From: Paramesorhizobium sp049065735 | Lineage (GTDB): Bacteria; Pseudomonadota; Alphaproteobacteria; Rhizobiales; Rhizobiaceae | DNA length: 64,000 nucleotides | Reading direction: 5' to 3' | Assembly: GCF_049065735.1 (NCBI RefSeq) | Contig: NZ_JBAKHD010000008.1 | Location: 101,210 to 165,209 of the forward strand | Part shown: positions 35,761 through 43,679 of the stretch, piece after piece | Layout: every line of letters begins with the position of its first letter | Position numbering within the stretch: position 1 is the first letter of the stretch | Program-made: the position numbers and the translations under genes | The notes under the pieces: model-generated | Seen by the model: only the letters and a program-made list of their open reading frames with translations | Databases searched by the model: none | Told to the model about the DNA's origin: nothing

Positions 35761-36447
35761 ATGGCGCGGCGCAAACCGAACGAAACTGCGGCGGAGGCTG
35801 ACGGCCAGGGCGACGGGACGGCGAAATCGCGCGATGCCGACCGGTCTAGAAAGCTGCTATTGGAAGTCGCTGGCGCCGAATTCGCCGAATTTGGGCTCGG
35901 CGGCGCCCGCATGGCCAGAATTGCCGAAAGGGCCAATCTCGATAAGAAGCTGATCTTCTACTATTTCAAAAGCAAGGAAGCGCTCTACACCGAAGTGCTG
36001 GCCGAAACTTATGCGAAAATCCGGCGGGCGGAATCCGAGCTCAATCTTTCCGAATTAAGTCCGGCGGACGCCATATGCCAGCTGACGGAGTTCACCTGGC
36101 AATATTATCTGGATAACCCGGACTTCATCACGCTGCTCAACAGCGAAAACCTGCACCGGGCCCGGCATATCAGCACGCTGCCCGACATCAGGAACCTGAA
36201 CTCGCCGCTCATATCGATGCTGGGCTCGATTTTGGAAAAAGGCGTCGCCACGGGCGAGTTCAAGCCGGGCATCGATCCGGTGCAGCTTTATATCTCCATC
36301 GCATCGCTTTCCTATTTTTATCTATCGAACAATCACACGCTTTCAGCAATATTCGGCAGAAATCTTCTGTCGGAACAGGCGAAACGAGAGCGGCTGGAGC
36401 ATATCAAGCAATTTGTCTTAAGTTATGTGAGAAGTCCGTCAACCTGA
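35761..36447 (+). CDS. TetR-family regulator 1
   Basis: This 228-residue repressor has an N-terminal helix-turn-helix (FAEFGLGGARMARIAERANLDKKLIFYYFKSKEALYTEVL, about residues 40-80) and a helical ligand domain with LTEFTWQYYLDNPDFITLLNSENLHRARH. It is clearly paralogous to the TetR protein at 42868 (same lengths and matching segments such as FTW.YYLD.P.F). AAGGAATG precedes the start. It diverges from the Gfo/Idh-DUF993 operon. Two copies of its putative operator lie in that gap and a third in front of the transporter operon at 32202. Confidence 0.88.
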   Translation: MARRKPNETAAEADGQGDGTAKSRDADRSRKLLLEVAGAEFAEFGLGGARMARIAERANLDKKLIFYYFKSKEALYTEVLAETYAKIRRAESELNLSELSPADAICQLTEFTWQYYLDNPDFITLLNSENLHRARHISTLPDIRNLNSPLISMLGSILEKGVATGEFKPGIDPVQLYISIASLSYFYLSNNHTLSAIFGRNLLSEQAKRERLEHIKQFVLSYVRSPST

Positions 36448-36448
36448 T

Positions 36449-37525
36449 CTAGATGCGCCTTCCGTCAGCGCCGAACAGATGTGTCTGGGTGAGCTGGAAA
36501 CCGAAGGGGATGCTGTCACCGATGCGGATCTGGCGCTGGCCTTCCAGCAGCATCGTCACCGGCTGCCGGTCTGGGGTGCTTGCGTAAACCACCGTCGATC
36601 CGCCAAGATGCTCGACCAGCTGTACGGATGCATCGCCAAGTGAAGCTTCCTGCGCTTGCGGATTTAGATGTTCCGGGCGGACGCCAAAGGTCAGCGCTTC
36701 ATCATCCCGTGCCTCTACGGGCTTGGGCAGGACGATACTGCTTCCGCCCACTTCTATAGTGCGCCGTGAGGCGTCTGAGGGCGAAACCCGTGCGGCGAGG
36801 AAATTCATTTTCGGCGAGCCGATGAAACCCGCGACGAACTGGTTGGCGGGATTGTTGTAGAGGTCGAGCGGCTTTCCGGCCTGCATGATGCGCCCCTCGC
36901 GTAGGACGACGATCTTGTCGGCCATCGTCATGGCTTCCACCTGATCATGCGTCACATAGATCATGGTCGAGCCCAGCTGCTGATGCAGCCTGGCGATTTC
37001 GACGCGCATCTGTACCCGCAGTTCCGCATCGAGATTCGACAGCGGCTCATCGAAGAGGAAAATCCTCGGCTCGCGAACGATTGCCCGCCCGATCGCCACG
37101 CGCTGGCGCTGGCCGCCGGAGAGCGCCTTCGGCTTGCGCTGCAGGAGCGGGCCGATCTGGAGGATATCCGCTGCCTTCCTCACACGTGCTTCGATTTCCG
37201 CCTTCTTGTAGCCGGCAGTTTCAAGCCCGAAGGCGAGGTTCTTGTAGACCGTCATATGCGGATATAGCGCATAGGACTGAAAGACCATGGCAATGCCGCG
37301 CTTGGAGGCGGCAAGCTCGTTCACCCGCTCGCCGTCGATACGCAAATCGCCCTCGGTTATTTCCTCAAGGCCCGCGATCATGCGCAAAAGAGTGGATTTG
37401 CCGCAGCCGGAAGGCCCGACGAAAACCGTGAACTCGCCCGGCTCGATGGTGAGATCAATGCCGTGGATGATCGGCAGGGAGCCAAATCGCTTGACGATCT
37501 TTTCGAGTTTGATGCTGCTTGCCAT
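36449..37525 (-). CDS. Sugar ABC transporter ATPase (MalK/UgpC type)
   Basis: This 358-residue ATPase has Walker A GPSGCGKST, Q-loop QSYALYPHMTVYKNLAFGL, signature LSGGQRQRV and Walker B IFLFDEPLSNLDAELR. A C-terminal TOBE/OB-fold region follows (GVRPEHLNPQAQ, HLGGSTVVYA). GGGGAGGAGGAG precedes the ATG at 37525. It is the last gene of an operon running leftward from the binding protein at 42750, and pairs with the two MalFG-type permeases. The convergent TetR gene ends 1 bp away. Confidence 0.9.
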   Translation of the reverse strand: MASSIKLEKIVKRFGSLPIIHGIDLTIEPGEFTVFVGPSGCGKSTLLRMIAGLEEITEGDLRIDGERVNELAASKRGIAMVFQSYALYPHMTVYKNLAFGLETAGYKKAEIEARVRKAADILQIGPLLQRKPKALSGGQRQRVAIGRAIVREPRIFLFDEPLSNLDAELRVQMRVEIARLHQQLGSTMIYVTHDQVEAMTMADKIVVLREGRIMQAGKPLDLYNNPANQFVAGFIGSPKMNFLAARVSPSDASRRTIEVGGSSIVLPKPVEARDDEALTFGVRPEHLNPQAQEASLGDASVQLVEHLGGSTVVYASTPDRQPVTMLLEGQRQIRIGDSIPFGFQLTQTHLFGADGRRI

Positions 37526-37552
37526 GCTGCTCCTCCTCCCCAGTGTGCCCAT

Positions 37553-38620
37553 TCAGGGACGCCAGGTCTTATATTTCGGATGCTCCTGCCCCAGCGGCAG
37601 CACCACATCCGAATGCGTCTGGCTTGAATGATAGATCGCTGCCAGCAGTTCGAGCGAACGTCTCGCATCCTCGGCTGTTACGGGCGGCTTCTCGCCCTTT
37701 TCCAGCGCACAATAAAGCGCTTCCATCTGCCCGGTGAATCGCCGCCCGACCGGGGGCATATCGCTCAGAAGCGCTTCGATCCTGCGCGCGATGTCCTCAT
37801 TCGCCGGCACGATGCGCCATGGGCCGTCGCCCGGCGAATAGGCGGCGTGGTTGCTCTCGAAGGTGACATTCTCGAAGGCGAGATGCAGCCGGCTGATTTC
37901 CTCCTGCGCGCCGAGGGTCGCGGTCAAGGAGACAAGCGCGCCGTTTTGCATGAGCAGGCTGGCCGAAACGCAATCTTCCACCTCGATGGCATTAACCCGC
38001 GTGGCGACGCGTCCGAATACTTGGCTGACCGGCCCCATGAGATAGGTCAGCATGTCGTGCAAATGGATTGCGTGGGTCATCAGAACCCCGCCAAGCTCGG
38101 TCGCCCAGCGGCCCCGCCAAGGATTGTCGTAGTAACTGGCGGTACGCTTCCAGAAGGTTTCGGCGGTACCCGCATAGGGCTTGCCCGCCAGCCCGCTTTC
38201 GATGATGCGGCGCGCCTGCTGCACGCCCTCCCCATAGCGATACTGGAAGATCGGCATCAGAACGCCTTTTGCTGCCGCTTCTGCCGCGATGACCTGATCG
38301 ACTTCGAGCAGCGACCCGGTCAACGGCTTTTCGCAGATGACATGCTTCCCCGCGGCGAGCGCTTCCAGAATAAGGCGGGTATGCGGTGCGGGCGGGGTGC
38401 AGATGTCGATGATATCGATGTCGGGCATGGCCATCAATTCATCGGACGAAACCGTACGCCGCGGTACGGAGAATTCGTCCGCCACCGTGTTGAGCCGGGT
38501 TTCGTCGAGGTCGCAAAGCGCCACGACCTCGAACTTGTCCGGATGCGGCGCGTAGCCCTCAACGATATGCGACCTGCCGATGCCGCAGCCGATGATGCCG
38601 ACCCTGTAACGCTTAGCCAT
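37553..38620 (-). CDS. Gfo/Idh/MocA-family oxidoreductase
   Basis: This 355-residue dehydrogenase has the Rossmann motif GIIGCGIGRSHIVEGY, IDICTPPAPHTRLILEALAAGKHVICEKPL (catalytic lysine in EKP) and the C-terminal domain with GVLMTHAIHLHDML, whose histidine is typical of the active site. ATG 38620 has GGGAGC upstream and overlaps the neighbouring Gfo/Idh stop by 8 bp. It probably oxidises the sugar or cyclitol taken up by the operon's transporter; the substrate is unknown. Confidence 0.87.
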   Translation of the reverse strand: MAKRYRVGIIGCGIGRSHIVEGYAPHPDKFEVVALCDLDETRLNTVADEFSVPRRTVSSDELMAMPDIDIIDICTPPAPHTRLILEALAAGKHVICEKPLTGSLLEVDQVIAAEAAAKGVLMPIFQYRYGEGVQQARRIIESGLAGKPYAGTAETFWKRTASYYDNPWRGRWATELGGVLMTHAIHLHDMLTYLMGPVSQVFGRVATRVNAIEVEDCVSASLLMQNGALVSLTATLGAQEEISRLHLAFENVTFESNHAAYSPGDGPWRIVPANEDIARRIEALLSDMPPVGRRFTGQMEALYCALEKGEKPPVTAEDARRSLELLAAIYHSSQTHSDVVLPLGQEHPKYKTWRP

Positions 38621-39626
38621 GATGGGCTCCCTCGGCAATTTGCTGCGCTCTCAGCGCCAGTTCCATGGCCGCGAAGCAGCGCGCCTGCGGCATGGCGGTC
38701 TGCGTCCTATTGCGGATATCTTCGAGAAGCTGGCGCCCATAGGGCAAAGGCACTTGCGAGCAATCCATGTATTGGACGCCATTGCGGTCGGTGAGGAACA
38801 GATGGTTGCCGCCCTCGCGGCCGGAAATATCGATATTCTTGCGGATTTCGATTGCCCCTTCCGTGCCGGTGATGAAGAGCCGTCCATCGCCCCAGCTTGG
38901 CAGGCCATCGGGCGTGAACCAATCGACATGGATGAAACCATTGGCCTTGTCCGTTGAAAGGTGGATGCTGCCGGTGTCCTGCAAGCCCGGCCATTGCGGA
39001 TACGCGCGGTTAGCGACGCTTGCGGAGAGGATTTTAGCCGTGTCCGCCCCGGTGAAGAACAGGAACTGCTCGCACTGATGCGAGGCGATATCGACGAGAA
39101 TACCGCCCGTCCGCTGCCGCTCGAAAAACCAGCCGGGACGCGTCGGCGCCCGCAGCCGGTGCGGGCCGAAACCGGCGACGGACACCACCTTGCCGATGGC
39201 ACCGGCGGCGACGAGTTCGCCCGCCTTCACGGTCGCGCGGTTTTCGAAATGTTCGGAGTAGAGAATGGAATAGATCCGCCCTGTTTCCGCCTGCGCGCGC
39301 TTGACTTCATCGAGCTCGGCAAGCGTCACCATGCCGGGCTTATCGGCCATGACATCCTTGCCTGATCGCATCGCTTCGATTGCGATGGCTGCCCGCTGGT
39401 CGGGAACGGCGGCGGTGACGATGAGGTCGATGCCGTGGTCTTCGATGAGGCGGCGCGGATCGTCGGCGCGTGGGCTATCCGGATATTTTTCGGCAAAGGC
39501 GCGGGAAAGGTCGTTATCCGCCGCATGAAAGCCGGCAAGTTCCGCTCCGGCGTTAAGCAGGCAGGCGGTTTGCCCGAAAATATGGTCGTGTTCGATGCCG
39601 ATGACGGCGAATTTGACTGAACTCAT
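38613..39626 (-). CDS. Gfo/Idh/MocA-family oxidoreductase
   Basis: This is a 337-residue second Gfo/Idh protein of the same operon. The Rossmann start is KFAVIGIEHDHIFGQTACLL, which lacks the usual GxGxxG and has G-I-E-H-D-H in place of the glycine turn. The MADKPGMVTLAEL segment keeps the conserved lysine, and GGILVDIASHQCEQFLFF matches the C-terminal histidine motif. The altered cofactor loop may change nucleotide preference. It starts 6 bp after the permease stop, consistent with one transcript. Confidence 0.84.
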   Translation of the reverse strand: MSSVKFAVIGIEHDHIFGQTACLLNAGAELAGFHAADNDLSRAFAEKYPDSPRADDPRRLIEDHGIDLIVTAAVPDQRAAIAIEAMRSGKDVMADKPGMVTLAELDEVKRAQAETGRIYSILYSEHFENRATVKAGELVAAGAIGKVVSVAGFGPHRLRAPTRPGWFFERQRTGGILVDIASHQCEQFLFFTGADTAKILSASVANRAYPQWPGLQDTGSIHLSTDKANGFIHVDWFTPDGLPSWGDGRLFITGTEGAIEIRKNIDISGREGGNHLFLTDRNGVQYMDCSQVPLPYGRQLLEDIRNRTQTAMPQARCFAAMELALRAQQIAEGAHHG

Positions 39627-39632
39627 GGGGAT

Positions 39633-40508
39633 TTATCGCTTCATGCCTGTTGTGGCGATGCCTTCGATGAGAAGGCGCTGAAAGAAGAGGAAGAACAGGA
39701 ACACCGGCACCAGCGAGAGGTTGGACATGGCGAAGAGCGCTGTCCAGTCCGAGCTTCCGGTCGAATCCACGAAGGAGCGCAAACCGAGCTGCACCGTGTA
39801 GGTGTTGATGTCGTTCAAATAGATCAGCGGACCGAAGAAATCGTCCCATGTCCAGATGAAGGAGAAGATCGCCGCGGTCGCCAGCACCGGCAGGGACAGC
39901 GGCAGCATGATTTTCCAGTAGATACGGAACGGGCTGCAGCCATCCATCACCGCCGCTTCGTCCAGCTCGCGCGGAATGCCTCGGAAGAACTGCACCATGA
40001 GGAAGATGAAGAACGCATCGGTCGCCAGATATTTCGGCACAATCAGCGGCAGCGAGGTGTTCACCCAGCCGAGCTTCAGGAACAGGATATATTGCGGGAT
40101 GAGGACGACGTGATAGGGCAGCATCAGCGTGCCCAGCATCAGCGCAAACCAGAAGTTCCGCCCGCCGAAGCGCAGGCGCGCAAAGGCGAAGGCGGCGAGC
40201 GAGCAGCCGACGACATTGCCGATGGTGGCGAGCACCGCGATGAAGAACGAGTTCCAGAAAAAGCGTCCGAAACTGACCTGCAGCCCGGTCCATCCTCTTA
40301 TATAGCCGCCAAGATCGACCGAGGATGGAATGAGCGAGGTGGAGCCGAACAGTTCGTCCTGCGGCCGGAACGAGCCCGAGAGCATCCACAGGATCGGATA
40401 GAGCATGGCGAAAGACGCCGCGATCAGCAGGGCATGCAGCAGCACCGATTTCAGGGCTGAGCGCTGCGGCGTCTGGCCGGGGTGGGTGGAGATGGCGGCG
40501 TCAGTCAT
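39633..40508 (-). CDS. Sugar ABC permease (MalG/UgpE type)
   Basis: This 291-residue CUT1-family permease has a first helix at LLHALLIAASFAMLYPILWMLSGSF, then LLPYHVVLIPQYILFLKLGWVNT and the coupling loop PRELDEAAVMDGCSPFRIYWKIMLPLSLP. It overlaps the end of the companion permease gene by 8 bp. The pair forms the channel for a sugar, polyol or glycerol-phosphate-like solute. Confidence 0.9.
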   Translation of the reverse strand: MTDAAISTHPGQTPQRSALKSVLLHALLIAASFAMLYPILWMLSGSFRPQDELFGSTSLIPSSVDLGGYIRGWTGLQVSFGRFFWNSFFIAVLATIGNVVGCSLAAFAFARLRFGGRNFWFALMLGTLMLPYHVVLIPQYILFLKLGWVNTSLPLIVPKYLATDAFFIFLMVQFFRGIPRELDEAAVMDGCSPFRIYWKIMLPLSLPVLATAAIFSFIWTWDDFFGPLIYLNDINTYTVQLGLRSFVDSTGSSDWTALFAMSNLSLVPVFLFFLFFQRLLIEGIATTGMKR

Positions 40509-41454
40509 CGTAATGCACCCAATATTTCGCCGACAGGAACGAGAAGGCCGTGAACAGCGAGATGATGATCACCAATATCCAGGCGAGCGCCGAGGCATAG
40601 CCCATGCGGAAGAAGCCGAAAGCCTCCTGATAGAGATAGAGCGTGTAGAAAAGCGTCGAGTTGATCGGCCCGCCCGTGCCTTCGGAAATGATGAAGGCCG
40701 GGGTGAAAGCCTTGAAGGCGTCGATGGTCTGGATCACCGCATTGAAGAAGATCACAGGCGTCAGCAGCGGCAGCGTGATGCGGAAGAACTGGCGCAGCTT
40801 GCTCGCGCCATCCATCTCGGCGGCTTCATACATATCCTGCGGGATTTGACGCAGACCGGCGAGGAAGATGATCATCGGCGAGCCGAACTGCCAGACGGAC
40901 AGGATCACCAGCGTGTAGATCGAATAATCCGGGTTCGAAATCCAGCTTGGCCCCTCATAGCCGAAGAGCTTCCACAGCGCCATGTTGATGAGGCCGTCGG
41001 AGGCGAAGAGCTGCCGCCACAGGACGGCGATGGCCACGCTGGAACCGAGCAGCGACGGCAGATAGAAGATCGCCCGGTAAAGCGTCAGCCCCCTGATGCC
41101 GCGATTGAAGGCGAGCGCGACGAGCAGCGCGAAGACCAGCTTCAGCGGAACCGACAGCAGCACATAGATGAAGGTAACCTGCATCGCCGCGGCGAATTTC
41201 GGATCGGCAGTTGCGATGCGCACATAATTGGCCGCGCCCACCCAGTCGGGCGATTGCAGCAGATCGTAATTAGTGAAGGACAGATAAAGCGAAACAAGCG
41301 CCGGCCCGAGGGTCAGGCCGAAGAACCCGATAAGCCAGGGCAGGAGGAACAGATAGGCATGGATATTGCGGTCGAATATCCGTTTGAGCCCCCCTTTCTT
41401 CGGGAGAGGCTGAGCCCGCCCCTCCCCGGGAATGGATTCGGCGTAAAGGGTCAT
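40501..41454 (-). CDS. Sugar ABC permease (MalF/UgpA type)
   Basis: This 317-residue CUT1-family permease has the first helix AYLFLLPWLIGFFGLTLGPALVSLYLSF and coupling loop PQDMYEAAEMDGASKLRQFFRITLPLLTPV. The C-terminus (LFYTLYLYQEAFGFFRMGYASALAWIL) is diagnostic of the family. It begins 6 bp after the binding-protein stop. Confidence 0.9.
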   Translation of the reverse strand: MTLYAESIPGEGRAQPLPKKGGLKRIFDRNIHAYLFLLPWLIGFFGLTLGPALVSLYLSFTNYDLLQSPDWVGAANYVRIATADPKFAAAMQVTFIYVLLSVPLKLVFALLVALAFNRGIRGLTLYRAIFYLPSLLGSSVAIAVLWRQLFASDGLINMALWKLFGYEGPSWISNPDYSIYTLVILSVWQFGSPMIIFLAGLRQIPQDMYEAAEMDGASKLRQFFRITLPLLTPVIFFNAVIQTIDAFKAFTPAFIISEGTGGPINSTLFYTLYLYQEAFGFFRMGYASALAWILVIIISLFTAFSFLSAKYWVHYDD

Positions 41455-41460
41455 CAGCCG

Positions 41461-42750
41461 CTACTTCCGCTTGACGATATTTTCCGCTTCCTGGACGAGA
41501 CGTGTCCCGCCTTCCTCGGGCGTGATCCGTTTGAACGCCACCTCCTCCGCCACGCGTTTCAGCGCGAAGGCGAACTCGCCCGCGCCGGGCGGCGGAGCGG
41601 GCGGCAAAGGGCCGACGCCGGGGGTGATGTCAGCGATATATTGCACCATGCTCTTGCTCACATCGTCCAGCTTTCCGGTCAGTTGATCGCGCATGGAGCT
41701 CGATGCGGGAACGCCGCGCTCGACACCCAGAAGGTCGACGCCTTCGGGCGTGGCGACGAGGAAATTGATGAAGCCAACGGCATCCGCGATGCCCTTGCTG
41801 CCATTGGCGACGCTGATCAGCATCGATGGCTTCAGGTAATGGCCGGAAGGCGCATCCGCCGCGATCTTCGGGTAGGCGGCAAGCGAAAGCTTGGCTTTGT
41901 TAAGGGCCTGATAGCCGACGAACTGGTTGGAATGGGCGAAGGCCGTCGCCGCTTTGCCGGTCGTCAGCGCATTGGTTTCGATGTTCAATTGATCGAGCGC
42001 CTGAATATCTGCCGGCACGCAGGCACCGTTTTCGCGCATCTTCGCCCACATCGCGAACCACTTCCCGGCATCCGAGGCGTCGTAGCCGATCTTGCCATCC
42101 TCGGTATAAAGCGACTTGCCCTGCTGGCGCAGCCAGTTTTCGAAGCTGGGCTCAAGGCCGCTCGCATCCGCCGTGGCATAATAGCCGGGCTTGGGCTTGT
42201 TCTCGCCGAATTTCGCGGCGTTTTCGGCGAATTCCTCCCATGTCTTCACTTGAGAAGGCGGCGTCGCGCCGGTCTTTTCCCACGCAGCGCCATCGAACAT
42301 CAGCGCGCTGGAATTGACGCCGAGATTGATGCCGTAGAGCTTGCCGTCGACACGGCCGGAATCGATATTCATCGCGCCGAAATCGGCGATGTTCAGCCCC
42401 TTGCCCAGATAATCGTCGAGGGGCGCCAGCGCGCCGCGCCGGGCATATTCGAAGATGTAGCGGTAATCCATCTGGATGAGGTCGGGCGCATTTTGCCCGG
42501 CGACCTGGGTGGCGAGACGCGGCCAGTAATCGCTCCAGCCGGCGAATTCGCCCGCGATGGTCAAGTCCGGCTTCACCTTCTTATAGGCCTCGATGGCCTT
42601 GTTGGTGCGGTCGGCCCGCTCCTGCGACCCCCACCAGAGCATGCGCAGGCGGGTCGCTTGCGAAAACGCCCTTCCTCCTCCCAGCGCGGCAAGTGAAAAT
42701 GCGGCCAAACCCGCTGTAAGCACAGCGCGCCTCTGAAGCATCACGGACAT
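41461..42750 (-). CDS. Sugar ABC binding protein (CUT1, family 1)
   Basis: This 429-residue periplasmic protein has a twin-arginine-like signal (QRRAVLTAGLAAFSLAALGGGRAFSQ). Family 1 features follow: LRMLWWGSQERADRTNKAIEAYKKVKPDLTI, PDLIQMDYRYIFEYARRGALAPLDDYLG and TWEEFAENAAKFGENKPKPG in order. GGGAGGAG precedes the ATG at 42750. It is the first gene of the operon that ends at 36449; a TAAC/GTTA palindrome lies upstream. The ligand is unknown. Confidence 0.89.
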   Translation of the reverse strand: MSVMLQRRAVLTAGLAAFSLAALGGGRAFSQATRLRMLWWGSQERADRTNKAIEAYKKVKPDLTIAGEFAGWSDYWPRLATQVAGQNAPDLIQMDYRYIFEYARRGALAPLDDYLGKGLNIADFGAMNIDSGRVDGKLYGINLGVNSSALMFDGAAWEKTGATPPSQVKTWEEFAENAAKFGENKPKPGYYATADASGLEPSFENWLRQQGKSLYTEDGKIGYDASDAGKWFAMWAKMRENGACVPADIQALDQLNIETNALTTGKAATAFAHSNQFVGYQALNKAKLSLAAYPKIAADAPSGHYLKPSMLISVANGSKGIADAVGFINFLVATPEGVDLLGVERGVPASSSMRDQLTGKLDDVSKSMVQYIADITPGVGPLPPAPPPGAGEFAFALKRVAEEVAFKRITPEEGGTRLVQEAENIVKRK

Positions 42751-42812
42751 TGGCAACTCCTCCCTGATGACTGCCAAGTTGATAATGCGGGTATGCGACT
42801 GTTGTCATTTAA

Positions 42813-42826
42813 TAACTAATTGGTTA
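42813..42826. promoter_or_regulatory. Candidate TetR-2 operator, left copy
   Basis: TAACTAATTGGTTA is an inverted repeat (TAAC/GTTA arms) in the divergent gap between the sugar-importer operon and the second TetR gene. It matches the site at 43607 at 13 of 14 positions. Confidence 0.65.
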
Positions 42827-42867
42827 CATCGGACCATCGATCCCCTTCCTTGTCAAGTGGCTATGGA

Positions 42868-43557
42868 ATGAGCGAAAGCAGAAAAGAACAGATGCCGGTT
42901 TCCGTGCCCGAAACAACGGCAAAGAGGAAACGCGCCCAGCAGGTGCGCAATCCGGAGCGCACCCGCGCGGCCATTCTGGAGGCGGCGCGGCGCGAAGTGG
43001 CCGACAAGGGGCTTGCCGGTGCGCGGGTTGATGTCGTCGCGCGCCGCGCCGGCACCAACAAGCGCATGATCTACCATTATTTCGGTGACAAGGATGCGCT
43101 TTATCTGGCGGTGCTGGAGGACACCTATCGCCATATCCGCCATGCCGAACGCCGTCTGGACCTGACGCGCAAGGCGCCGTCTGAAGGTCTGCGGGAACTC
43201 GCGCTCTTCACCTGGCATTATTACCTCGATCACCCGGAATTCCTGAGCATTCTCGCGACGGAAAACCTCAACCAGGCCCGCTATCTCCGGCAGTCCAAGG
43301 TGATTACCGAGATGCACTCCAATTTCATTTCCGAACTGGAGGATGTGCTGCGGCGCGGCCGGGAGGCAGGCGAGTTCCGTGCCGGGCTCGACCCGGTCGA
43401 TGTCTATCTCACCATCGCCTCACTCGGGTTCTTTTACCTCTCGAACCGCTACACCCTGTCGACCATTTTCCAGCGCGACCTGATGGCGCGGGCGGAGCTT
43501 GAGCGCTGGGGACAGCATATCGTCGAGACGCTTCTTGCGGTGCTGCGGCCCGAATAA
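42868..43557 (+). CDS. TetR-family regulator 2
   Basis: This 229-residue repressor has a helix-turn-helix in VADKGLAGARVDVVARRAGTNKRMIYHYFGDKDALY (about residues 45-85). The ligand domain is strikingly like TetR 1 at 35761 (LALFTWHYYLDHPEFLSILATENLNQARYL). The basic N-terminus (KRKRAQQVRNPERTRAAILEAA) is longer. The start codon is uncertain: ATG at 42868 is used, with ATG 42892 as an alternative. Nearly identical TAAC-N6-GTTA palindromes flank the gene, in front of the divergent importer operon and in front of the enolase-superfamily gene downstream, so it likely controls both. Confidence 0.86.
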   Translation: MSESRKEQMPVSVPETTAKRKRAQQVRNPERTRAAILEAARREVADKGLAGARVDVVARRAGTNKRMIYHYFGDKDALYLAVLEDTYRHIRHAERRLDLTRKAPSEGLRELALFTWHYYLDHPEFLSILATENLNQARYLRQSKVITEMHSNFISELEDVLRRGREAGEFRAGLDPVDVYLTIASLGFFYLSNRYTLSTIFQRDLMARAELERWGQHIVETLLAVLRPE

Positions 43558-43577
43558 GCCCGCCTGCGAAACACGCC

Positions 43578-43620
43578 TTGACAGATGTTTCCTTTCGGAA
43601 AATAAATAACTAAATGGTTA
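43578..43620 (+). promoter_or_regulatory. Promoter with TetR-2 operator, right copy
   Basis: TTGACA (43578-43583), a 17-base spacer and AATAAA (43601-43606) form a good sigma-70-like promoter for the enolase-superfamily gene. TAACTAAATGGTTA (43607-43620) abuts the -10 box and matches the palindrome at 42813-42826, so a bound repressor would block initiation. Confidence 0.65.
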
Positions 43621-43679
43621 CAAAATTGCCATTCTGATTAAGCGGCGGTGCCGGGAGCCGGCCGCTTCGGGGAGGAAAA

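Noticed and set aside
40405..42696. 763-residue open frame on the + strand across the sugar-importer genes
   Set aside because: It is the antisense shadow of the two permeases and binding protein, which have clear families, ribosome sites and overlaps. The translation is rich in Arg/Glu/His and has no domain.
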